Origin: Virgibacillus litoralis
Lineage (GTDB): Bacteria > Bacillota > Bacilli > Bacillales > Amphibacillaceae
Assembly (NCBI RefSeq): GCF_017873675.1
Contig: NZ_JAGGKK010000001.1
Span: 1-64,000, forward strand
Reading direction: 5' to 3'
Length of the DNA: 64,000 nt
Shown: piece after piece, positions 44,945 through 53,586 of the stretch
How the letters are laid out: each line of letters opens with the position of its first letter
How positions within the stretch are numbered: position 1 is the first letter of the stretch
Program-made: the position numbers and the translations under genes
The notes under the pieces: generated by a model
The model's input: the letters and a program-made list of their open reading frames with translations, nothing else
Databases searched by the model: none
What the model was told of the DNA's origin: nothing

Positions 44945-46856
44945 CCGTTTGCCCCCTTCTCAACATCTCATACACTTTTTTGGCTGATTTAGGATATCTT
45001 GCATTTTTTATGATTTCCATTTCTATTGCTTGATCATCAGCTTCTGCTTCATCAAATTGATGACTAGTGCAAAACTGATATATACCCTTCAAAACGTCAA
45101 ATGCTTGTGTTTCAGTAGCAGTAATTCTTGGTAATATCTTCTGGTGCAACTGATAGTCAAAAGCTTTATCAAATTCCATTAGATACCTACTATAAATTAA
45201 GTAAAAGCAAATCTCATCACGAACTCTGTATCCAATGTGAGCTTGAATTGGAGATAACAGATCATTAATTTTAATCAGTCCTTCTGTTACCTCGTGGATA
45301 ATGCTTTTATGCCTAGTATATGCATCCTTTAAGTTTAAAAATTGTGACTGTATTCTCTCATTATTCAAAAGCTTTGAACCCGAGTCATTACTTTCTGGAA
45401 ATGAAAAATGATCCAACTTTACCTCATTAAACTCGATTGTGTTTGCACGATCCAATACTTTTTTACTAAATGGATGTGTTGTTTCATCCATATTTACTGT
45501 TCCAATAATGTATAGATTAGGTGGAATTGTTAGCCGCTCCTGAAATTGTTCTTCAGGTAATAAAGCTGAAGTAATAATTCTACCGTTTTCCCACTTTCTG
45601 CTTTCCATCACACTTAAAAAGTCACTAAAATAGTACTCTACTCTAGCAAGATTCATTTCATCTAGAACAACAAAATACGGATTATCTTTATCATTAGAGG
45701 CTTTTTGGATCACTGAAGTTAAGGGCCCTTTTTGAAAATCGCCCTTTATATCTACGTAACCTAGTAAATCTGAGCCATCACTCCAATCTGGACGTACAGG
45801 AATAAGTTTGAATCGATCGTTTTCATCTTTTGCGCCTAGGCTTTCAGCAAACAATTCAATAATTTTTGTTTTACCTGTTCCAGATATACCCGATAAAATT
45901 ACAAAAGGTTTTGTTCTAAGTGATACAAATAAATTCTTAACTTCATCTTTTTTATAATAGAACCCTTTTGACTCAATATAACTTTGAATATGGTTAATTA
46001 TTTCTTCGTCTGTTTCATCAACGTCTTTTTGTTTCTCGTTAATAACTTGTCCTGACTGTTTACTTATGTATTCTTCGTAATAATTAATCATATGAGAAAG
46101 GTCTTCTTTCAATTGTTGTTCACTTGGAAAATCACTTTTTTCATAAGGAATATACAAAGCCGTAGAATCCCTATAACCAATTGCTTTACTACTTGTTCCC
46201 AAATCCAATTCATTGTCAGTATGTATGTTAGGATTAATAAATACTTTGTCTCTTATATCCTGTTTAATGTGATTAATAGTTTCTTTAGTATTATCTGCCA
46301 CCCCTTGTGCTAACGTTAAATAAAGACGTTCCATGTCTTCGCTAAAAAGGTAAACAATGTAGTACCCCTTTTGAGTGGTATTGGTAATATCTTTATGCAT
46401 AATTGCTAACCAGGGTACCTGTGCCCAATTTCCTTGACCTACTGAAGCCTTAATTGTGTATTGTTCTGTATCAACCATAGAAAGACTCTTGAACACATTA
46501 ACTAAATCATTCCTAACAAAGTTGCCTAGTTCATTTGCTTTAAATGGGGCATTTCTCTCAGAAACATACTCTTTCATAACTTTTAGCAACATTGGACGAA
46601 TTTGTTGTTCTACCACTAGATTCCACTCCTCATCTACTAATCCGACTTCTTCTAAATAAACAAATAAATTACGAGTTCTTTCTTCAGCAACAGACTCTTT
46701 CATTAAATTCTTTCCAACCGAATTACGTACAATTTGCATAGCGAGTTCAGATAAAACTTGTTGCTTTTTAACTTTGAAATATTCGTTTAACCCTTTTAAA
46801 AATTCAAGTACAATTTTAAAATAAGGTAGAGTTTTCATTATGTCTGCCATTATCAT
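44916..46856 (-). CDS. McrB-like AAA+ motor with MrcB_N domain
   Basis: This 646-residue protein has an N-terminal helical region and an MrcB_N (DUF3578) domain (about 85-260, with KASVGQGNWAQVPWLAIMH) that probably recognises DNA. The McrB-type AAA+ domain has Walker A GISGTGKT (323-330), Walker B VVLDEMN (396-402) and a sensor GTVNMDETT (452-460), the counterpart of McrB MNTADRS. It would use nucleotide hydrolysis (GTP in McrB) to translocate DNA. It is coupled to the DUF2357 nuclease gene by a 29-base overlap. No strong ribosome site precedes the first ATG, and the second ATG two codons later is equally possible. Confidence 0.85.
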   Translation of the reverse strand: MIMADIMKTLPYFKIVLEFLKGLNEYFKVKKQQVLSELAMQIVRNSVGKNLMKESVAEERTRNLFVYLEEVGLVDEEWNLVVEQQIRPMLLKVMKEYVSERNAPFKANELGNFVRNDLVNVFKSLSMVDTEQYTIKASVGQGNWAQVPWLAIMHKDITNTTQKGYYIVYLFSEDMERLYLTLAQGVADNTKETINHIKQDIRDKVFINPNIHTDNELDLGTSSKAIGYRDSTALYIPYEKSDFPSEQQLKEDLSHMINYYEEYISKQSGQVINEKQKDVDETDEEIINHIQSYIESKGFYYKKDEVKNLFVSLRTKPFVILSGISGTGKTKIIELFAESLGAKDENDRFKLIPVRPDWSDGSDLLGYVDIKGDFQKGPLTSVIQKASNDKDNPYFVVLDEMNLARVEYYFSDFLSVMESRKWENGRIITSALLPEEQFQERLTIPPNLYIIGTVNMDETTHPFSKKVLDRANTIEFNEVKLDHFSFPESNDSGSKLLNNERIQSQFLNLKDAYTRHKSIIHEVTEGLIKINDLLSPIQAHIGYRVRDEICFYLIYSRYLMEFDKAFDYQLHQKILPRITATETQAFDVLKGIYQFCTSHQFDEAEADDQAIEMEIIKNARYPKSAKKVYEMLRRGQTDGFTSFWIG

Positions 46857-46868
46857 GGACTTTTTATT

Positions 46869-47138
46869 TTATTTATTATACCTTTCAAACATTGATTCAT
46901 TCTTAGAATGGTCTTTACCTATGAAACCTAGTAAACGTAAATCTTTTCTGCCACGTGTTTTAACTCGGTAAAGGTTACCCTGAGCCTGTTTATTAAGACT
47001 CTTCGGATCGTATTTTTGTTCTAGTATTTCATTCAAAAATTCAATTACTTTTGTATACTGTTCTGTTGGTAGTTCATCTGTTTTAAATTTTTCTTGAGAA
47101 ATAGTCCTGAATTTTTTATAATTTTTAAATATTGAATA
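46869..47138 (-). pseudogene. C-terminal gene remnant in defence island
   Basis: A frame open for 89 codons lacks a usable start at its 5' end, where a TAG interrupts it. It encodes a lysine-rich protein-like sequence (TDELPTEQYTKVIEFLNEI, then RVKTRGRKDLRLLGFIG). Codon use looks coding. It probably is the tail of a lost gene of the restriction locus; the family was not recognised. Confidence 0.5.
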
Positions 47139-47418
47139 CTAGTAACTGCAATCAAATGTCTTTACCTCATTCTACGCATTCCACTTTCTGTTAATTCTAA
47201 CATATTATTGAAAAACATTAATTCTCTGGGAATAAGATAAACAATCCTAGTTTCTTTGAAAACCTGGATTGTTTTAGAAGAATTAATTACTAACACATTC
47301 ATCATTTAATACTTACCAAATCAAATAGAATTATTTGAACGATCCTCCCTACATTACATTTAAATACCCTACAGTTTATGTTTATCCAAATGTAAGCCAC
47401 ACAATCCTTAAGGACTAA
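47139..47418. other. Intergenic stretch with weak hairpin
   Basis: AAACAATCCTAG (47239-47250) pairs, with mismatches, with CCTGGATTGTTT (47263-47274). On the minus strand a T-rich ATCTTATT follows, so it may end the transcript of the gene at 47419-47886. A 47-codon minus frame here lacks a ribosome site. Confidence 0.4.
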
Positions 47419-47886
47419 CTACTTTTTAGATGTAAATGTGTTTACTCTTTCAGCTATTCTTGTCCACACTAAACATTTCTCTTTATATGACTGCTGGACA
47501 TCAATCTCATATTCACCCTTGAATCGATACATTAAACTACCGTGAATATCTTTCTCATGGGCAAATATAATTCTTTTATGAATGTTACTATCAATATGTA
47601 AATTCATATGTTCTTCAACTTCTCTTGAATTAGAAGGCCTTTCAAATATAGTATTTTCATCTGTAGAAATAGTATTTATCCAACTATTATTAGTATACAA
47701 TTTAGGGAACCAAATGGTTACATCATCTCTATATGGATGATATGTTCCGCCCCTTTGGTAACCTTTGTATCTATGTCCAAATAGATTACATGCTTCATAA
47801 ATCCTCTTAAATGCTACATCTTCGTTACTATCTATATATCCTTTTTCAATATATACTTCTGGATCAACTAAATTAGTATTTTCCAT
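47419..47886 (-). CDS. Unknown protein of the McrBC island
   Basis: This 155-residue soluble protein has a strong AAAGGAGAG site before the ATG. It reads as alpha then beta: an N-terminal helical part (VAFKRIYEACNLFGHRY), a middle with KGYQRGGTYHPYRDDVTIWFPK, and strands KRIIFAHEKDIHGSLMYRFKGEYEID. The last part faintly recalls the beta-barrel ends of DUF3427/SRA-like DNA-reader domains, but this is a weak impression. It lies between the two McrBC modules and downstream of mcrC by 83 bases. Confidence 0.6.
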   Translation of the reverse strand: MENTNLVDPEVYIEKGYIDSNEDVAFKRIYEACNLFGHRYKGYQRGGTYHPYRDDVTIWFPKLYTNNSWINTISTDENTIFERPSNSREVEEHMNLHIDSNIHKRIIFAHEKDIHGSLMYRFKGEYEIDVQQSYKEKCLVWTRIAERVNTFTSKK

Positions 47887-47969
47887 TTCTATAACTCTCC
47901 TTTTTGCAGTTCGCTCTGATTTTCTAGATGCTATTGTATCGTGGCGCCCATATTTCTTAACTAAACTAC

Positions 47970-49019
47970 CTACCCTATATCTACAATACTCAACAACCGT
48001 TCATGTATATTCCGCCACTCCTGATTAAAATCCACTGTACAAACCTTAATCTTAAAACCTAATATGTTATAAAACAGATCTAAATCTCTATCGACTGTTG
48101 GATATAACAATATACCCGTTAAGTCTTTCATTTCTCTATTTTTAAAATTACTCAAATAAGCATGGATCTGATATAAGTTGGTACTAATCAATTTTTCATT
48201 ACCATTTTTTAGTTTTGATGAAGTTGCATTTTGGTAATATTTCGTGTCCATGATAACTTTTCTATCATTCCACTCTAGAGATATATCCGTTTCCATCCTG
48301 GGCAAATATGATAAGTCTTCCCCTTCTGCATTCCAATAAATATTTTCGCGGTACACTTTACTCTCAGGTAATTCTTCTTTATAAAAATTACGTACAAAGT
48401 CCTCATATAAGTACGCCATTGCTGTTGCATCTTGTTCAAAGTTAATAAACTTTTCTCCTGTTTCATTTTCATTCATTAAAAGAGATTCATGTAAAAACCT
48501 GCAAATATCAATCAAGAACCCATAATGGGAGTTACTGCGATGAATTTTAGCATCATTGAAAACTTTTGTATTGAGTTTAATAAGACGGATATCTCTAAAA
48601 TAATGATAAATCTGCTGTAATTCTCCCTTTAATCTTTCATCTACTTGAGAGGTTTTCAATAGCTCATAAAGTGTTGATTTAATAATTTGATTATGCAAGA
48701 TATCATGTGTCATCTCGTCATATTGGCAATACATCCTAGCTTTCTTGAAGGATAATTCATTTAACGATTGCTGAAAATCAATTCTCCCACGTATACTTGG
48801 GGTCTCTTCTTCTATACTTGTATATTCTTTGTAAAAGCCACGCTTAATTAAAATACGCAAACGATTCACTAATATCCTCGATAATAAATGGTGAAGATCC
48901 TTTTCATCTGCTCTAGAGACATTAACGGCATCTTTTTCTTCCAACCGGTTCCATGCATAACAAAGCATGTAATAAATATTTTTTATAGGTATTTTAGTTG
49001 AACTTTTCAAGGAGTCCAT
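47970..49019 (-). CDS. mcrC: McrC-family nuclease subunit
   Basis: This 349-residue McrC-type protein begins IPIKNIYYMLCYAWNRLEE, the usual opening. The PD-(D/E)XK site is Asp245 in METDISLEW with Asp258 and Lys260 in MDTKYY. EDFVRNFYKEEL precedes it (about 206-217). It cleaves DNA when McrB rings collide or stall. It overlaps the mcrB gene by 26 bases, indicating coupled translation and a stoichiometric complex. Confidence 0.93.
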   Translation of the reverse strand: MDSLKSSTKIPIKNIYYMLCYAWNRLEEKDAVNVSRADEKDLHHLLSRILVNRLRILIKRGFYKEYTSIEEETPSIRGRIDFQQSLNELSFKKARMYCQYDEMTHDILHNQIIKSTLYELLKTSQVDERLKGELQQIYHYFRDIRLIKLNTKVFNDAKIHRSNSHYGFLIDICRFLHESLLMNENETGEKFINFEQDATAMAYLYEDFVRNFYKEELPESKVYRENIYWNAEGEDLSYLPRMETDISLEWNDRKVIMDTKYYQNATSSKLKNGNEKLISTNLYQIHAYLSNFKNREMKDLTGILLYPTVDRDLDLFYNILGFKIKVCTVDFNQEWRNIHERLLSIVDIG

Positions 49020-51435
49020 CTACTTTTTCCTCCTGATCAAACCAATATTCACGAAGTAAAGGTGCCACTTCTAATCTAATTACTCGATCATACCAATTCT
49101 GTTCATCATGGATTGTTTCTGTTGCTGGACAAAAATAACTATGACCGATTTCATATCCTTTCCCTAGATTAATAACATCCTTAGCGATCTCATTATTGAT
49201 TTCAGTTACTGAAGTTATTATCTTATCGATTAAACCTTGACTTATATTTTTATTACGTAAAAATTCCTCGAATTTATCATTATTAAATGCGGGTACTACC
49301 GAAATAAATGTAAAACGTCTTCGCAATGCATAATCAACAAGTGCTAAAGAACGATCTGCAGTATTCATCGTACCTATTAAGTACAAGTTCTTTGGTATAT
49401 AGAATACTTCATCATCTTTAGAGTATGCTAATTTAAGCGCAAACTCTTTACCACGTTTATCTGATTCTAGTAGCATCATTAACTCGCCAAATATTTTAGA
49501 TAAATTCCCTCTATTAATTTCATCAATAATCATGTAGTAATTACTTTCAGGATCATTGATTGCCTTTTGACAAAATTTATAAAAAATACCATCGTTTAAT
49601 GAGAAGCTTCCTTCATCATTTGGTTTGTAACCACGAATAAAATCTTCATAGGTATATGATTGGTGAAATTGAATCATTTCTACTTTGTCAGGATCCTTTT
49701 CACGCATATGTAAATATGCTAATCGTTTCGCAACAAACGTTTTTCCAACCCCTGGTGGCCCTTGTAATATAATGTTTTTCTTGTACTCCAAAGCCTCTTT
49801 TATATCTTCTGCTTTTTCTTCTGACATAAATACTTCTTTCAAGAATTGTTCATGATCATATACCAAATTTTCACGAACGATAGTATGTCCTGGTACTGGT
49901 TTAGAATAGCCAGTTTCTCCATTTAATAGAGCTAGTAGTCTTTCAACAGCATCTTCATACATTGTCCATTCAGTTAATGTTTTTGTCGGTAAGCCAGGTG
50001 AATACCATTCTCCAACTTTATCCCATTCAACTTGTCTTATGGAGCGAAAATCCGACTGTATGGTTTCATCGTATTTATATTCACCAATTATCTTACCAAA
50101 ACCAATTACATGACTATTTCCACGCTTCACAAACACATAGTCGCCCACTTGCATTTCATAACAAAATTGATAGTTAGCGTGGGCATCATTATGGGGTTTA
50201 TAATCTACTTGATAAACATCAATTAATGCATCCATCATATCTACTTTACTACTATATTGACGAAGATCCCCGAGTTCATCCCATCCAATAGCAATATGAC
50301 TATTTGTGTAAAAATCATCCCATAACTTACTATTTTCACCAGCAGCAATCATCCAATACTTTGGTTCTGAAGTTTCAGGTATCTCTTCCCCAACCTTGCT
50401 AAAGTTTTCATATAGAAAGCTGAGAAATTGATCTATCTCAAAATAAATTGGTAAGTTAGTTCTCTTTCCAACAATGTCTTTATACTTCTCAGCAATACCT
50501 TCACGTTTTATAGATTCCTGGAATTTCATAAACCTTTCGCCATATGTGTCTCCTCGAGTGTAATTTGGAACAATTTCCAAGACGTTTTCAACAGCTACTT
50601 TATCGCGTTGATTATAGAAACAGTTTTCTTCAGGAAAAATATTACCAAGCATTTCACTCACTACACTTTGTCCAAAGCCAAATAATTTAAATTGTTCCTC
50701 TGTTAGAAAACGGTCAATCCTCTCTCTTAATGGCGCTTCTCCATGAATTAAATATGTAAAACTCTTACGATATTTTTCTATCGGCGCATTCATTTCACCT
50801 AAAGCACGTTTTCTTGCTAAGGCCATACGAAACGCATTTATATGGTTACCAAGCTCCTGAACATTTTCCCATTCCATTGATTCTAAATACGAAGGGTTAC
50901 TAAAGTTTCTAAAGAAATCATAACTATCCTGGATATATTCATTGTTTTCTAGTTTTTCTACGCCTTCAATTTTAAAGAGATGCATATACTTATCTAGCGT
51001 TGGTAATTCAAACTTTTCATCAATTAAACTTGGATTATTCCAAAGTTTTAAGATTCGTTGATATTCACCTTCACCTAATAGAAAGTTTGTACCTGTTGCA
51101 ATTTTTATTATTTGTAAATTCATTGTCTCTGGAATTACTTTTAAATGATGTCTTAACAGCATTCCATTATTATTTGTTAACCGATATTCTTCTATTTTCA
51201 ATTCAACCTTATATTCATCTTCTTCAAATACATCTGAAATTACCTCAGCATGAGCAATTATCCCTCCGGTGTTCTTCTTCCCTCCATCTGATCGCCATAG
51301 AAAAACCTTATCCCCAATATTTACTTTATCTACAAATTGCTTTTGTCTTATGCTCCATGAAACAACCTTGTTATCTAAAATGTATTCATCTATATTGAAT
51401 TGCTTAGGGTTCCCTTGAAAAATCCAGTGTTTCAA
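48994..51435 (-). CDS. mcrB: McrB AAA+ motor with two EVE-like domains
   Basis: This 813-residue protein has an N-terminal EVE/PUA-like domain (residues 1-115, starting KHWIFQGNPKQFNIDEYILD). A helical middle follows (about 140-350). A second EVE-like domain (about 358-480) has KYWMIAAGENSKLWDDFY, IAIGWDELGDLRQY and GDYVFVKRGNSHVIGFGKI. The McrB AAA+ domain has Walker A GPPGVGKT (559-566), IIDEIN (636-641) and MNTADRSL (690-697). EVE-type domains read modified bases, so the protein may recognise modified DNA by either or both. It starts at TTG after GAGGAGG. Two EVE-like readers in one McrB is unusual. Confidence 0.92.
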   Translation of the reverse strand: MKHWIFQGNPKQFNIDEYILDNKVVSWSIRQKQFVDKVNIGDKVFLWRSDGGKKNTGGIIAHAEVISDVFEEDEYKVELKIEEYRLTNNNGMLLRHHLKVIPETMNLQIIKIATGTNFLLGEGEYQRILKLWNNPSLIDEKFELPTLDKYMHLFKIEGVEKLENNEYIQDSYDFFRNFSNPSYLESMEWENVQELGNHINAFRMALARKRALGEMNAPIEKYRKSFTYLIHGEAPLRERIDRFLTEEQFKLFGFGQSVVSEMLGNIFPEENCFYNQRDKVAVENVLEIVPNYTRGDTYGERFMKFQESIKREGIAEKYKDIVGKRTNLPIYFEIDQFLSFLYENFSKVGEEIPETSEPKYWMIAAGENSKLWDDFYTNSHIAIGWDELGDLRQYSSKVDMMDALIDVYQVDYKPHNDAHANYQFCYEMQVGDYVFVKRGNSHVIGFGKIIGEYKYDETIQSDFRSIRQVEWDKVGEWYSPGLPTKTLTEWTMYEDAVERLLALLNGETGYSKPVPGHTIVRENLVYDHEQFLKEVFMSEEKAEDIKEALEYKKNIILQGPPGVGKTFVAKRLAYLHMREKDPDKVEMIQFHQSYTYEDFIRGYKPNDEGSFSLNDGIFYKFCQKAINDPESNYYMIIDEINRGNLSKIFGELMMLLESDKRGKEFALKLAYSKDDEVFYIPKNLYLIGTMNTADRSLALVDYALRRRFTFISVVPAFNNDKFEEFLRNKNISQGLIDKIITSVTEINNEIAKDVINLGKGYEIGHSYFCPATETIHDEQNWYDRVIRLEVAPLLREYWFDQEEKVDGLLEKFN

Positions 51436-51457
51436 TTTATAGCCTCCTCACTATAAT

Positions 51458-51997
51458 TTAATTATCAATTATCTCATCAACTACAGACTTTATATCATCA
51501 TAATTGACTGGATGGCACACGTTTTTTAAAGGTTTTAATGAAACAGATTTCTGAACACCAAAGTGTTCATTTATATTTTTTGTTGATAGAATATAAAATT
51601 CCCACTGTTCAATATTTAGAGGATCCATAATATTCCGGACTTTTTCGAATAAAAGTGCAAAAATATATATCTGTGCATGTCTGTCACGTGAGGTTGTATA
51701 TTCACCAAACTCATATTTTTTAGCAATATTAAATTGTGGAACAGATAGCTTCTTCTGCTCCCATTCTTGTACAAAAGCTGAAGACTTCACTTCAATAAGC
51801 TTCCTTCTATACTCTACATCTGCAATATCCCACTCTACTCTACCAGTTCCAAGTGTACCCAATGCACTTCCTACCAAAAATTCGGCAAATATTCCTCTTT
51901 CACTGTTCGTATTAATATTTGAGTATGCCCATTTCCAATAGTCAACGATTTGCTTTGAAGTTCCCTTTATTTGAGTAAACTCGTTTAATTCAACCAC
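51458..51997 (-). CDS. PD-(D/E)XK-like protein at head of mcrBC
   Basis: This 179-residue protein has a nuclease-like pattern: Glu39 in ERGIFAEFLVGSALG, Asp57 in RVEWDIAD, then IEVKSSAFVQEW with Glu69, Lys71 and Gln77. This matches the E...D...ExK...Q order of PD-(D/E)XK enzymes. It lies 22 bases before mcrB on the same strand and starts at GTG with AGGTGG-type context. It is probably a third component of this McrBC operon. Whether it is an active nuclease or a structural partner cannot be told. Confidence 0.75.
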   Translation of the reverse strand: MVELNEFTQIKGTSKQIVDYWKWAYSNINTNSERGIFAEFLVGSALGTLGTGRVEWDIADVEYRRKLIEVKSSAFVQEWEQKKLSVPQFNIAKKYEFGEYTTSRDRHAQIYIFALLFEKVRNIMDPLNIEQWEFYILSTKNINEHFGVQKSVSLKPLKNVCHPVNYDDIKSVVDEIIDN

Positions 51998-52340
51998 CTA
52001 TACTTACCCCCTATTTGTTGGCGTTAAATTATCTTACGAATTTTTCCATTTAATTCTTATAGCGATTTTATCACAAAAGTCAAACAAATGTAGTTTATTA
52101 ACCATGGTATATAAACTATTTTTCTTTTTGCTTATCTCAAACATAATGGAATGGAAATAGTCCTCTCAAGTTTAACTAAGCTGTTCTCATATTTTGATAT
52201 GTTAGTATTAAAAAGATTATCATCTTTTGCAATAATTAGAGTAAATAGCATAAACTACTAATATGGGTATTATTAGAACATTTATTAACAGGTGTTGGTA
52301 AATGTTAATAAAATACAATTAAAATCCGGAGGCGATTTAA
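51998..52340. other. Divergent intergenic region
   Basis: This AT-rich region separates the minus-strand mcrBC operon from the plus-strand CBS-HEPN gene and must hold promoters for both. No inverted repeat stands out. Confidence 0.5.
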
Positions 52341-53132
52341 ATGGAAATTGTAAATCCAGCATTCGATAATTTTTTTACAGCAAAACACATTGCTGAACCA
52401 ATTGTTTCTGTTACTAAGAATGACTTAGAGAAAATAGATCATTTTTTTAATAACAGAAACTTTGATGTACTAGCATTTCGTGAAAAAGATTCTATTATTG
52501 GTTATATAGAAAAACAACAATTTACATTTGATAACTGGACTGACTATATACATAAATTTGACATAAAAGATCTAGTTTCAGTCAATACTCCGTTATTTGA
52601 GTGTATTCAATTATTAAAAAAGCAAGACAGACTCTTCATAATTGATAGATCAAGTATTATTGCCATAATAACAACTTCTGATCTAGAAAAACCTGCTGTT
52701 CGCATGCTTTTCTACGGGCTAATTACTTCATTTGAAAGCAGTGTAGCATTATTAATAAAAAAACTTTATCCAAACGACACCTGGAAAAATTGCCTAAATG
52801 AAGGGAGAGTTAAGAAAGCACAAGAAGAATATAATAAACTTATGGAAAAAAACAGAGAAAATGATTTACTGGATTGTACCCAGTTTTGTGATAAAACAGA
52901 TATTCTTCTTAATGATAACAATCATTTAGACGAATATATAGATCTGAGCAAGACAAAAGCAACTAAACTTTTTAGAGATTCTAGAAAACTAAGGGATGAT
53001 TTATCTCACGCTCAACCACTATATAATACTTGGTTCGAGTTAGGTGATATATTTTATATAGCTGAAAATTTACATCATATTTTAGATAGGATAAAACAGG
53101 AAAATTCTGATGATAACAGTTATTATTATTAA
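52341..53132 (+). CDS. CBS-domain protein with HEPN-like C-terminus
   Basis: In this 263-residue protein, residues about 15-118 look like a CBS pair (AKHIAEPIVSVTKNDLEKIDHFF, then RLFIIDRSSIIAIITTSDL), a module that usually binds adenine nucleotides. The helical C-terminal half contains RKLRDDLSHAQ with Arg218 and His223, the R-x4-H motif of HEPN ribonucleases. A strong CCGGAGGCG site precedes the ATG. It lies next to the mcrBC operon in divergent orientation. A nucleotide-gated RNase or abortive-infection role is a reasonable inference; a non-catalytic HEPN fold is the alternative. Confidence 0.7.
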   Translation: MEIVNPAFDNFFTAKHIAEPIVSVTKNDLEKIDHFFNNRNFDVLAFREKDSIIGYIEKQQFTFDNWTDYIHKFDIKDLVSVNTPLFECIQLLKKQDRLFIIDRSSIIAIITTSDLEKPAVRMLFYGLITSFESSVALLIKKLYPNDTWKNCLNEGRVKKAQEEYNKLMEKNRENDLLDCTQFCDKTDILLNDNNHLDEYIDLSKTKATKLFRDSRKLRDDLSHAQPLYNTWFELGDIFYIAENLHHILDRIKQENSDDNSYYY

Positions 53133-53586
53133 ATTATTTCTTAATTTACACGCTAATTAAAATGGCACTTTAATAATTTCAATCAACAAAATAATCACTA
53201 TCAATCCACTTAACCTCTATTGTCATGTTTTCCTTTATATAAACACAGAGGAACAATTATTTATTGCTACACAATAGGTTTAGTGAAATTAGATCAATTT
53301 CTCCATAAGTTTGTCAGCAAGACATCGTCACTATTGGGACCGTATATTTTTCTCCTTTGGTATTTTAACGAAAACCGGAACTTGCATGATAAAGATAAAC
53401 TGTGCAAGGTGCAAGGAATGGCATTAAGTGAAAGTGGTTATATTACAACCTCATTAAAGATTGATTCTAGTTTCATTCCTCAAACTAAAGGTAAAGCATT
53501 GTGTATGTTTTTACTCTATTGAAACATTCTGAATATTTACATACGAAATGTTTGTAATTATAATTGATTTATTAAGGAGTGATTTA
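53133..53586. other. Intergenic stretch with doubtful 100-codon frame
   Basis: A frame at 53220-53522 (start TTG, no ribosome site) encodes a 100-residue sequence with no recognised family, rich in aromatic residues and Cys. It is noted but not called as a gene. Confidence 0.35.

Noticed and set aside
53220-53522. 100-codon frame after the CBS-HEPN gene
   Set aside because: TTG start without ribosome site, no recognised family and unusual composition; kept only as a note in the intergenic entry.
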